Part shown: positions 1-7,502 of the stretch, in pieces
How positions within the stretch are numbered: position 1 is the stretch's first letter
Layout of the letters: the number at the start of each line of letters is the position of its first letter
Source of the DNA: Qipengyuania_B thermophila
GTDB lineage: Bacteria; Pseudomonadota; Alphaproteobacteria; Sphingomonadales; Sphingomonadaceae
NCBI RefSeq assembly: GCF_004153605.1
Contig: NZ_SDSI01000001.1
Location: 812,266-876,265 of the forward strand
Direction of reading: 5' to 3'
Length of the DNA stretch: 64,000 bases
Program-made: the position numbers and the translations under genes
Notes under the pieces: model-generated
Databases searched by the model: none
What the model saw: the letters and a program-made list of their open reading frames with translations, nothing else
Told to the model about the DNA's origin: nothing

Positions 1-672
1 GCCCTCCTCGAACAGGATGCGCTGGACGCAGACGCCGATGCGCACGTCGAGATTGCGCTGCCGGCGCAGCGGGTCGAGATAGGCGCGCGCGGCCGACCAC
101 CGCTCGCCGTCGCGCTGCGTCACTTGGTAGAGGCCGAAGCCCTCCTGCCGCTCGCCGTTGAAGTCGGTGTTGCGGCCGAGCTGGAGCGAAGCGGCCGCTT
201 CGACGAAGGCGATGCTGGCGGGGTTGGGCCACAGCTGGTCGGACACCCACAGGGGGCCGCTGGCGCCGTGGAAGGCATCGGCGCCGCGCACATTGTGTTC
301 GGCGCGCTTGAAGACAGGCAGGACATCGTCATAGGCCCAGCCGGTGCACCCCATGGCGGCCCAGTTGTCATAGTCCCAGCGGTGGCCGCGGATGTAGATC
401 ATGGCGTTGATGGCCGACGACCCGCCGAGGCCGCGTCCGCGCGGCTGATACCCGCGCCGGCCGTTCAGCCCCTTCTGCGGCACCGTCTCGTAGCGATAGT
501 TCGACCCCTGACGCAGGAATGGCATGAACCCCGGCGTGGTGACGAGGATCGAGCGGTTGTGCCCGCCCGCCTCGAGCAGGCACACGCTGCGCGTCATGTC
601 CTCGGCCAGCCGCCCCGCCGCGGCGCTGCCGGCGCTGCCGCCGCCGATCACGATGATGTCGAAGGTGTCCAT
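1..672 (-). CDS. GMC family oxidoreductase (choline/alcohol dehydrogenase type), C-terminal part missing
   Basis: FAD-dependent glucose-methanol-choline oxidoreductase, N-terminal 224 residues only; the gene runs off the left edge. The protein opens with the ADP-binding fold (IVIGGGSAGSAAAGRL, about residues 6-21). The GMC signature follows around residues 90-110, with GRGLGGSSAINAMIYIRG and then a WDYDNW segment. These features are typical of choline dehydrogenase-like enzymes that oxidise primary alcohols. The ATG at 670-672 is chosen because the Rossmann strand begins directly after it. Substrate cannot be told from this half. It lies downstream of, and codirectional with, a sterol desaturase-type gene, so a lipid or alcohol substrate is possible, but this is inference. 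Confidence 0.9.
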   Translation of the reverse strand, partial: MDTFDIIVIGGGSAGSAAAGRLAEDMTRSVCLLEAGGHNRSILVTTPGFMPFLRQGSNYRYETVPQKGLNGRRGYQPRGRGLGGSSAINAMIYIRGHRWDYDNWAAMGCTGWAYDDVLPVFKRAEHNVRGADAFHGASGPLWVSDQLWPNPASIAFVEAAASLQLGRNTDFNGERQEGFGLYQVTQRDGERWSAARAYLDPLRRQRNLDVRIGVCVQRILFEEG

Positions 673-703
673 GCCTGCTCCCGCTGTTGTGTTTGGCGCG
701 ATG

Positions 704-1633
704 CTAGGCGGTCACCCGGTGCGGTGCAATCGGCTCGGCGGGCGCCGCGTCCGGGGCGTGGCGTTCGGCCCAGCGAGCCCGCAGCGCATCGCTGGTCGCG
801 CGGCTGTTGTCGTGGCTCCAGCCTGGTGGACGCAGCATGTAGGAGAGCTTGTGACGCCACGGTGCGGCGGCCACGTCGCGCGCCATGCCGATCAATTCGT
901 GGAACACCGCCCACAGCAGGTTGAAGCTGCCGAGCTGGTGCACGATCCCGTAGCGGATCGCCTCGTCGTCACGCTCGGGCTCGAAGGTGCCGAACAGACG
1001 GTCCCAGACGATGAAGACGCCGGCATAGTTGCGGTCGAGATAGCGCGGATTGGTGGCATGGTGCACCCGGTGGTGCGAGGGCGTGTTCATGACCGCTTCC
1101 ACCCAGCGCGGGAGCCGCCCGACCGCCTCCGTGTGGATCCAGAACTGGTAGACGAGATTGAAGCCGGCGCAGATCGCCACCATCGCCGGGTGAAAGCCGA
1201 TCAGCACGAGCGGCAGCCGGAAGGTGAAGCCCAGGGTGAAAAACCCGGTCCAGCTCTGCCGCAGGGCCGTGGACAGGTTGTAGTGCTGCGACGAATGGTG
1301 GTTGACGTGGCTCGCCCAGAACCAGCGCACCCGGTGCCCAGCCCGGTGGATCCAGTAGTAGGCGAGATCATCGAGCACGAAGCACACCGGCCACGCCCAC
1401 CAGACCCAGCCGATCTCGAACAGCCGATAATCATAGACCCACAGCGAGACGGCGGCGACGATGCCGCCGAACAGCGCCCCCGCAACGGTGCTGCCGAGGC
1501 CCATTCCGAGGCTCACCGCGGTATCGCGCCACTCGTAGCTGCGCCGCGAGCGGCGCGCCGCCCAGCCGATCTCGAGCAGCAGCAGCGCCACGAACACGGG
1601 CACAGCGTAGTCTACCGGGCTGAAGCTGGGCAT
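704..1633 (-). CDS. Sterol desaturase / fatty acid hydroxylase family membrane protein
   Basis: Integral membrane di-iron hydroxylase of about 309 residues. The three histidine clusters of the family are visible: HRAGHR, then HVNHHSSQHYN, then HRVHHATN; these bind the two irons that activate oxygen for lipid hydroxylation or desaturation. Several hydrophobic segments flank them. The start at 1631-1633 (MPSFSPVDYAVPVF) is preferred over a longer in-frame ATG because the upstream stretch is low-complexity and overlaps the neighbour heavily. The chosen start still overlaps the preceding gene by 22 bases, which suggests translational coupling. The substrate (hopanoid, carotenoid, sphingoid or fatty acid) is not identifiable from sequence. 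Confidence 0.88.
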   Translation of the reverse strand: MPSFSPVDYAVPVFVALLLLEIGWAARRSRRSYEWRDTAVSLGMGLGSTVAGALFGGIVAAVSLWVYDYRLFEIGWVWWAWPVCFVLDDLAYYWIHRAGHRVRWFWASHVNHHSSQHYNLSTALRQSWTGFFTLGFTFRLPLVLIGFHPAMVAICAGFNLVYQFWIHTEAVGRLPRWVEAVMNTPSHHRVHHATNPRYLDRNYAGVFIVWDRLFGTFEPERDDEAIRYGIVHQLGSFNLLWAVFHELIGMARDVAAAPWRHKLSYMLRPPGWSHDNSRATSDALRARWAERHAPDAAPAEPIAPHRVTA

Positions 1634-2031
1634 GGCGCGCAGGATAACAGGTCGATGCGGCGCTTCCAATGCTGCGGGTCGTCGAGGCTGAGCGTCAGCC
1701 GGCCGAACCACCGGTCGCCGGCATCGACCACAAGGTCGGAGCCGCTCACCTCGGCCCTGGCACCGGGTCCGAGCAGCCGCCCCGCGACGTGCGAGCCGTG
1801 CGCGCGCATGACGAGCACGCGCCCGCGCGCATCCAGCAAGAGCGCCGCGTCGCGCGCCGGGTCGACAGCCACTGCCACGGCGGAAAAGTCGGGGTCGACC
1901 GCGGCTGCCGCGGCCCTTGCCGCCTCCTCATTTGGGAGCAGTGGATCCGCGCCGAGCCGCAGGGCACGGACCAGCAGCACGACGGCAATGACGGCGAGCA
2001 GCGACCCCAGCGCCTGCCACAGCTCGGCCAT
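1612..2031 (-). CDS. Small single-pass membrane protein, function unknown
   Basis: A 139-residue protein with one N-terminal transmembrane helix (about residues 8-24, LGSLLAVIAVVLLVRAL) followed by a soluble domain rich in short beta-strand patterns. No family motif was recognised. It lies 3 bases after the DUF442 gene and overlaps the start of the sterol desaturase gene, so all three are probably one transcript. The soluble part contains alternating hydrophobic strands (SAVAVAVDPARDAALLLD) and ends in a cysteine-containing tail. I cannot assign a role; the location suggests a function tied to the membrane hydroxylase, but that is only context. Confidence 0.7.
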   Translation of the reverse strand: MAELWQALGSLLAVIAVVLLVRALRLGADPLLPNEEAARAAAAAVDPDFSAVAVAVDPARDAALLLDARGRVLVMRAHGSHVAGRLLGPGARAEVSGSDLVVDAGDRWFGRLTLSLDDPQHWKRRIDLLSCAPCPASAR

Positions 2032-2034
2032 GGA

Positions 2035-2475
2035 TCAGCGAGGGTGGGTGTGCTCCGCGGCCTGCAGCAGAAGGCCGCGGGCCTGGGCCGTGTCCACGCC
2101 GACGCCGCCCAGAGCCGCCTCCACCTCGTGCAGCGACCGGCCGGCGCGAAGCTGCGCCGCGGCCCACAGCAGCGCCGAGCGCGTGCCCGAGCGGCAGAAC
2201 AGCAGCACCTTGCCCTCCGCTCCGGCGAGGAGATCACCGAGCGCGTCCGCCTGTTCCGCCGCGAGGGTTCCGCCACGCACCGGCAAGGCGGCATAGCGCA
2301 GCCCGTGCTGGCGCGCGCACTCCTCGAGCACGGCGCCCGCAGGCTGATCTGCGCTTTCCCCGTCCGGACGGTTGTTGACGATGAGGCGCACACCCATGGC
2401 GCGGAGTGCCGGCATGTCTTCGGACCCGATCTGCCCGCTGACAAGGATGCCGGGCGCGATCTGATGAGGGTTCAT
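2035..2475 (-). CDS. TIGR01244/DUF442 family sulfurtransferase-phosphatase-like protein
   Basis: Cytosolic protein of 146 residues with the fold shared by dual-specificity phosphatases and rhodaneses. The active-site loop FCRSGTRS (Cys94, Arg99) has the C-x4-R spacing of rhodanese-like loops. The N-terminal segment (IAPGILVSGQI, then LIVNNRPDGE) matches the DUF442 family, often found alone or fused to beta-lactamase-like hydrolases in persulfide metabolism. Activity as sulfurtransferase versus phosphatase cannot be decided here. It is probably the first gene of the minus-strand group ending at position 1 and is divergent from the cold-shock gene. Confidence 0.85.
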   Translation of the reverse strand: MNPHQIAPGILVSGQIGSEDMPALRAMGVRLIVNNRPDGESADQPAGAVLEECARQHGLRYAALPVRGGTLAAEQADALGDLLAGAEGKVLLFCRSGTRSALLWAAAQLRAGRSLHEVEAALGGVGVDTAQARGLLLQAAEHTHPR

Positions 2476-2728
2476 GAGAGGCTCCCAGTGCGGCGCGTCT
2501 GTCCCGGGGGGCGGGGCGCGCTGCCATTCGCGTCAACCAAGCGGGCTTTTCTGATCAGGGCAAGCGGAAAAACATTTCCCGCCGGGACGGTTTGGCGATA
2601 TGCTCCGGCACAAAAGGCGCGCGGCGGAGGTTTTCTTGACCGCCGACCCGGACGTCTTTGCTCCCTGTGTTGGTCGCCGGCGCTTGGGGTTGCGGTTCTC
2701 GGCGGCATGGCAAGGTATGCGATCAATC
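2476..2728. other. Divergent intergenic region between DUF442 gene and cold-shock gene
   Basis: About 250 bases separate two divergent start codons and must hold both promoters. AT-richer stretches occur near 2555-2580 and 2630-2650. I could not assign convincing -35/-10 pairs, and no strong hairpin stands out. A long 5' leader for the cold-shock gene would fit the known regulation of csp mRNAs but is not shown by the sequence. Confidence 0.5.
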
Positions 2729-3472
2729 ATGGGTTACGACAAGGGGCGTCGGCGGGGCAGGGACAAGCGCGACGGGTTCGGGGAAGACGGGTTCGATCCG
2801 TTTGGCGGACCGCCGCAGGATTTCGGCGGACGGCGTGATTTCGGCGGGGGCGACCGGTTCGGTGGCGGTGACCGCTTCGGCGGCGGCAATCGTTTCGGCG
2901 GCGGTGGCAACCGCTTCGGCGGCGGTGGCGGCGGGTTCCGCAGCGGCGGTCCGGGCGGTGGCGGCGGCTTCAACCGCATGCCGGCGCAGGTGGTCGGCAC
3001 CGGCAAGGGCACGGTCAAGTTCTTCAACAGCCAGAAGGGGTTCGGGTTCATCAGCCAGGATGGCGGGGGCGACGATGTGTTTGTTCACATCAGCGCCGTG
3101 GAACGAGCCGGGCTGGAAGGACTCGCCGAGGGACAGGAGCTGCAGTTCAACCTCGTCGACCGCGGCGGCAAGGTTTCGGCGCAGGACCTGCAGGTCGTGG
3201 GCGAACTCATCAAGCCGCAGCAGCGTCCCGAGGCGCCCGCACGCGAACTCACTGGCGAGCGGGCAGTCGGCACGGTCAAGTTCTTCAACGCCATGAAGGG
3301 TTTCGGCTTCATCGTGCGGGACGACGGGCAGCCGGACGCCTTTGTGCACATCAGCGCGGTGGAGCGGTCCGGTCTCAGCCAGCTCAACGAGGGCGAACGC
3401 TACGCCTTCGACATCGAGGTGGACCGGCGGGGCAAGAACTCCGCTGTCAACCTGGCACCCGTGCAGGAGTGA
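2729..3472 (+). CDS. Double cold-shock domain protein with Gly/Arg-rich N-terminal tail
   Basis: RNA-binding cold-shock protein of 247 residues. Residues 1-90 are low complexity: basic and acidic residues, then repeats of the unit RFGGG/DRFGGG running into a Gly-rich stretch. Two complete cold-shock OB domains follow, at about residues 92-158 (GTVKFFNSQKGFGFI, DVFVHISAVE) and 179-246 (GTVKFFNAMKGFGFI, DAFVHISAVE); both keep the RNP1 and RNP2 aromatic residues. Two-domain Csp proteins are common in alphaproteobacteria; the long glycine tail resembles RGG-like RNA-binding or condensate-forming tails (inference). The ATG at 2729 follows an AAGG at 2712-2715; an in-frame ATG at 2717 is an alternative with poor spacing. 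Confidence 0.92.
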   Translation: MGYDKGRRRGRDKRDGFGEDGFDPFGGPPQDFGGRRDFGGGDRFGGGDRFGGGNRFGGGGNRFGGGGGGFRSGGPGGGGGFNRMPAQVVGTGKGTVKFFNSQKGFGFISQDGGGDDVFVHISAVERAGLEGLAEGQELQFNLVDRGGKVSAQDLQVVGELIKPQQRPEAPARELTGERAVGTVKFFNAMKGFGFIVRDDGQPDAFVHISAVERSGLSQLNEGERYAFDIEVDRRGKNSAVNLAPVQE

Positions 3473-3591
3473 CAGCCGCACCGGGCGGGTCGCCGGCCCG
3501 CCCGTGCCCCGTTGCAGTGGATGGCGGCCCGGCGGGTCGCCATTCTCCGTTAAGAGCGCCAGCAAACGCAAGCGAAAGCCCTTATCCGCCG

Positions 3592-4782
3592 ATGCCGATC
3601 ACCCCGCTCATGCCCGTCTATCCGCGCTGCGGCGTACGCCCGGTGCGTGGAGAACACTGCCACCTGATCGACGAGGACGGGACCCGCTATCTCGACTTTG
3701 CCAGCGGCATCGCGGTCAATCTGCTTGGCCACAGCCATCCGCATCTGATCGGCGCCATTCAGCGGCAGGCGGCGACGCTGATGCACGTGTCAAACCTCTA
3801 CGGCAGTCCGCAGGGAGAGGCGCTGGCGCAGCGGCTGGTGGACCATACCTTTGCCGACACGGTGTTCTTCACCAATTCCGGGGCCGAGGCGGTCGAATGC
3901 GCCATCAAGACGGCGCGCGCTTACCACCAGCACGCGGACGGCGATCCGGCACGCCACGAGATTATCACCTTCCACAACGCCTTCCACGGGCGGACGATGG
4001 CGACGATCAGCGCGTCGAACCAGGAAAAGATGCACACGGGCTTTGCGCCGCTGCTCCCGGGCTTCCGCTACTGTCCGTTCGACGATCTGGACGCCGCGGC
4101 GGCGCTTGTGGACGAGCGGACAGCCGGCTTCCTTGTCGAACCGATCCAGGGGGAAGGCGGCATCCGCCCGGCCAGCGAGGCGTTCATGGCCGGTCTGCGC
4201 CGGCTGGCGGACAAGCACGGGTTGCTGCTCATTCTCGACGAGGTGCAGTGCGGGGTCGCGCGCACGGGCGCGCTCTATGCCTATGAACATTACGGCATCG
4301 AGCCGGACATTCTGGCAACCGCCAAGGGGATCGGCGGCGGCTTCCCGCTGGGGGCATGTCTCGCCACCGAGAGGGCGGCGCGCGGCATGGGCTTCGGCGC
4401 GCACGGCTCGACCTATGGCGGCAATCCGCTTGCCATGGCCGCCGGCATGGCCGTCCTCGACGTGGTGACCGACCCGGCGTTTCTCGAGCATGTCCGCGCC
4501 ACCGGGCAAGCCATCATGGCGCGTCTCGAACAGTTCATCGGCAACCATCCGGACCTCTTCGACCAGGTCCGGGGCAAGGGGCTGATGATCGGCTTGCGCC
4601 TGACGATGGAGAGCCGCCCCTTCTACCAGCATCTGCGCGACCATCATCAGCTGCTCACCGTGGCTGCGGGTGATCAGACGCTGCGGATCCTGCCGCCGCT
4701 GGTGATCGGCGATGCGGAAGTGGAAGAGTTCTTCGAACGCCTGTCGGCCGGCGCGGCCGATTTTCGCCCGCCTGCCGCATGA
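3592..4782 (+). CDS. argD: Acetylornithine/succinylornithine aminotransferase family (ArgD)
   Basis: PLP-dependent class III aminotransferase of 396 residues that converts N-acetylglutamate semialdehyde to N-acetylornithine in arginine synthesis. Family blocks are clear: LMPVYPRCGVRPVRGE at the N-terminus, FTNSGAEAVECAIK for cofactor phosphate binding, LILDEVQCGVARTG with the PLP-nitrogen Asp, and ATAKGIGGGFPLGA with Lys245 as the Schiff-base lysine. An open frame extends upstream to 3469, but homology begins at MPITPLMPVYP, so 3592 is chosen. The stop overlaps the argF start as ATGA, a coupled argD-argF operon seen in many alphaproteobacteria. It may also serve in diaminopimelate synthesis. 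Confidence 0.93.
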   Translation: MPITPLMPVYPRCGVRPVRGEHCHLIDEDGTRYLDFASGIAVNLLGHSHPHLIGAIQRQAATLMHVSNLYGSPQGEALAQRLVDHTFADTVFFTNSGAEAVECAIKTARAYHQHADGDPARHEIITFHNAFHGRTMATISASNQEKMHTGFAPLLPGFRYCPFDDLDAAAALVDERTAGFLVEPIQGEGGIRPASEAFMAGLRRLADKHGLLLILDEVQCGVARTGALYAYEHYGIEPDILATAKGIGGGFPLGACLATERAARGMGFGAHGSTYGGNPLAMAAGMAVLDVVTDPAFLEHVRATGQAIMARLEQFIGNHPDLFDQVRGKGLMIGLRLTMESRPFYQHLRDHHQLLTVAAGDQTLRILPPLVIGDAEVEEFFERLSAGAADFRPPAA

Positions 4783-5768
4783 GGGATCTGACCGCGCCGG
4801 CAAAGCGGGGACGCGACGTTCTGTCCCTCGGCGACCTCGGCACGGCCGGGCTGCGCGAGGTTCTGACCGCGGCCGCGGCGCGCAAGCGGGCCCGGGGCGA
4901 CCGGCCGCGCGGCGCTCCCGACGACGACGCGCCGCTTCGCGACCATGTGCTCGGCATGGTGTTCGAGAAAAGCTCCACCCGCACCCGCGTCAGCTTCGAC
5001 ATGGCGATGCGCCAGCTCGGCGGCGCGGCGCTGGTCCTCGATGCGGCCACGACGCAGCTTGGCCGGGGGGAAAGCGTAGCCGACACCGCGCGGGTGCTTG
5101 GCCGGATGGTCGACATGATCATGGTCCGCACCGACGATCATGCCAAGCTGGAGACCTTTGCCCGCAGCGCCGCCGTGCCGGTCATCAACGGGCTGACCGA
5201 CCTGTCCCACCCTTGCCAGATCGTCGCGGACCTCATGACGCTGGCGGAGCACGGCAAGGCGCTGGAGCGGATGACGCTGGCTTGGCTGGGCGACGGCAAC
5301 AACGTCCTCCACTCGCTGCTGGAGGCGGCGGGACTGCTCGGCTTCGGGGTTAGGGTGGCCACGCCCGCCAACCGGCAGCCCGATCCCCGCTACCTCGCTC
5401 TTGCCCGGGCGGGCGGAGCGGATGTGCGTCTCACCCTCGATCCGCGCGAGGCGGTGGAGGGCGTCGACGCGGTGTTCACCGACACGTGGGTATCCATGGG
5501 GCAGGTCGACGATCCCTCGAGCCGGGCGGCGTTCGAGCCGTATCGCGTGACTTCCGCGCTCATGCGGCTTGCCCGTCCCGACGCGCTGTTCCTGCACTGC
5601 CTGCCGGCCCATGTCGGCGACGAGGTGGCGGAGGACGTGTTCGAGGGCCCGCAATCCGTCGTGTTCGCCGAGGCGGAGAACCGGCTCCACGCGCAGAAGG
5701 CCATTCTGCTGTGGTGCGCCGGCAACCGGCTCGCGGCGGACGAGCCGCAAGCCGCTGCCGTGCCTTAA
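4779..5768 (+). CDS. argF: Ornithine carbamoyltransferase
   Basis: Transfers the carbamoyl group of carbamoyl phosphate to ornithine, giving citrulline. The 329-residue protein has the carbamoyl-phosphate loop SSTRTR (65-70), the HPCQ box (144-147) and the ornithine-side HCLPAHVGDEV (from 273). The N-terminal 50 residues are longer and more Arg/Asp-rich than in the E. coli enzyme (insert KRARGDRPRGAPDDDAP), a loop seen in some alphaproteobacterial homologues. Its ATG overlaps the argD stop by four bases, indicating translational coupling; hslO follows 21 bases downstream and may be co-transcribed. Confidence 0.95.
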   Translation: MRDLTAPAKRGRDVLSLGDLGTAGLREVLTAAAARKRARGDRPRGAPDDDAPLRDHVLGMVFEKSSTRTRVSFDMAMRQLGGAALVLDAATTQLGRGESVADTARVLGRMVDMIMVRTDDHAKLETFARSAAVPVINGLTDLSHPCQIVADLMTLAEHGKALERMTLAWLGDGNNVLHSLLEAAGLLGFGVRVATPANRQPDPRYLALARAGGADVRLTLDPREAVEGVDAVFTDTWVSMGQVDDPSSRAAFEPYRVTSALMRLARPDALFLHCLPAHVGDEVAEDVFEGPQSVVFAEAENRLHAQKAILLWCAGNRLAADEPQAAAVP

Positions 5769-5789
5769 CTTGTCGCCCGGCGCGCCCAT

Positions 5790-6716
5790 ATGGCGCGGAT
5801 GCACCAGATCGCCTCCACGTCCGAGCAGATCCTCGGCTTCACCGTTCCCGAGCGCGACGCGCGCGGCCGCATCCTGCGTCTCGAAGCGTTGCTCGACGCC
5901 ATCCTGTCGTCGCATGCCTATCCGCCGCCGATCGCGCACGCCCTCGCCGAAGCGCTGGTGATCACCGCGCTCATCGGTTCGCTGATCAAGGGGGACGGGT
6001 CGCAGGTCACCCTTCAGGCGCGCGGTGCCGGCGGCGCCCTGCGGCTGCTGGTGTGCGACTACCGCGATGGCGAGCTGCGCGGCTACGTCGACCATGACCC
6101 CGTGCGCGTGCCGGATCTGGGCACGAGTCCGACGCTGGAGGCCCTGTTCGGCGAGGGTTATCTGGCGCTGACCTTCGATGTCGCGCTCCCCACGCGCGCG
6201 GCGGACGGCCGGCCGGAGAGCCGCCGCTATCAGGGCGTGGTTCCGCTCGAGGGGGCGAGCCTTGCCGAGGCCGTCGAAAGCTACTTCTGGCGTTCGGAAC
6301 AGGTGCCCACCTTGCTAAGGGTGGCGGTCGCCGGCTCGCGTGGGGGATACCGGGCGGCGGGAATGCTGCTCCAGCACCTACCCGAAGGCGAGGAGGGGCG
6401 CGAACGCCTGCATGTGCAACCCGACCATCCGTCCTGGGAGCATGTGGCGGCGCTGGGCGGGACCGTGCGGCACGACGAGCTGCTCGACCCGGCGCTGCCT
6501 GCCGACGACCTCGTCTGGCGCCTGTTCCACGAGGAGCGCGAGGTGCGGGTGTTCGGTCTTGCCAGACTGGTGCAGGGATGCCGGTGCACCGAGGCGCACT
6601 ACCGCAAGATCCTCGGCACCTTTCCGGAAAGCGAGCGCGCGGCCATGCGCGGCGATGACGGGATGATCGGCGTGGACTGCCACTTCTGTTCCAAGCAGTT
6701 CCGCTTCGCGCTCTGA
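5790..6716 (+). CDS. hslO: Redox-regulated chaperone Hsp33
   Basis: Holdase chaperone activated by oxidative unfolding. The 308-residue protein keeps the C-terminal zinc-binding redox switch: Cys264-x-Cys266 (GCRCTEAHYRKIL) and Cys297-x2-Cys300 (DCHFCSKQF). Zinc release and disulfide formation at these four residues turn on binding of unfolded clients. The N-terminal core domain occupies about residues 1-230. A start at 5799 (MHQIAS) is also possible, since neither ATG has a strong ribosome site. It often sits next to argF in Sphingomonadales, which matches this arrangement. Confidence 0.94.
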   Translation: MARMHQIASTSEQILGFTVPERDARGRILRLEALLDAILSSHAYPPPIAHALAEALVITALIGSLIKGDGSQVTLQARGAGGALRLLVCDYRDGELRGYVDHDPVRVPDLGTSPTLEALFGEGYLALTFDVALPTRAADGRPESRRYQGVVPLEGASLAEAVESYFWRSEQVPTLLRVAVAGSRGGYRAAGMLLQHLPEGEEGRERLHVQPDHPSWEHVAALGGTVRHDELLDPALPADDLVWRLFHEEREVRVFGLARLVQGCRCTEAHYRKILGTFPESERAAMRGDDGMIGVDCHFCSKQFRFAL

Positions 6717-6783
6717 ACTCCTGCTGTCGACCGGGCGTGCACCGGACGTTGCGCGGGCCGGCAGGCTTGCTAAGCGGCGCACG

Positions 6784-7482
6784 ATGCCTGCCTCGTCCGC
6801 CGCTCCTCTTGCCGTTGTGCTCCTGTCGGGGGGGCTGGACTCCATGGTCGCGGCGGGTTTGGCGCGGGAGCAGGGGTTCAGGCTCGCTGCCCTGACGATC
6901 GACTACGGCCAGCGGCACCGGCGCGAGCTGGAGGCGGCGCGGGAGATCGCATCGCGTCTGCGGGTCGAGCGTCACGTGCTTCTGCCGCTCGACCTGCGCT
7001 GCATCGGCGGGTCCGCACTGACCGATGCCATCGCGGTGCCCAAGGACGGTGTGGGCGACGGTGTTCCGGTGACGTATGTGCCGGCCCGCAATCTCGTGTT
7101 CCTCAGCCTCACTGTCGCTCTTGCCGAGAGCCTGGGCGCGCGCGATCTGTTCATCGGCGTCAACGCGCTCGATTATTCGGGCTATCCAGACTGCCGCCCC
7201 GAATTCATCGCCAGCTTCGCCGCGGCCGCGAACCTTGGCACGCGTCTGGGAACCGAGGGCGCGGGGTTCATCGTCCATGCTCCGCTTCAGCACATGAGCA
7301 AGGCGGACATCGCCCGCGAGGCGGCCCGCCTCGGGCTTGACCCGGCATGGAGCTGGTCCTGCTACGACCCGCAGCCGGACGGACGCGCCTGCGGCCTGTG
7401 CGATTCGTGCCGCCTGCGACGGAAAGGGTTTGCCGAAAGCGGCGTGGTCGATAGAACTTCCTACGCAGAACAGCACGACTGA
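6784..7482 (+). CDS. queC: 7-cyano-7-deazaguanine synthase
   Basis: Converts 7-carboxy-7-deazaguanine to preQ0 with ATP and ammonia, for queuosine tRNA modification. The 232-residue protein shows the PP-loop SGGLDS (15-20), the segment TYVPARNLVFLSLTVALAE, and the zinc-binding cysteines near the C-terminus in WSCYDPQPDGRACGLCDSC. Length is normal. The other preQ0 genes (queD, queE, folE) are not in the window. The gap to hslO is 67 bases, so it may have its own promoter; none was assigned with confidence. Confidence 0.95.
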   Translation: MPASSAAPLAVVLLSGGLDSMVAAGLAREQGFRLAALTIDYGQRHRRELEAAREIASRLRVERHVLLPLDLRCIGGSALTDAIAVPKDGVGDGVPVTYVPARNLVFLSLTVALAESLGARDLFIGVNALDYSGYPDCRPEFIASFAAAANLGTRLGTEGAGFIVHAPLQHMSKADIAREAARLGLDPAWSWSCYDPQPDGRACGLCDSCRLRRKGFAESGVVDRTSYAEQHD

Positions 7483-7502
7483 CACAGCCGGGGGATCAGC
7501 CG

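Noticed and set aside
2850..2945. Short tandem DNA repeats that could look like a repeat array or CRISPR
   Set aside because: The repeat lies in frame within the cold-shock gene and encodes RFGGG units; there are no spacers of fixed length.
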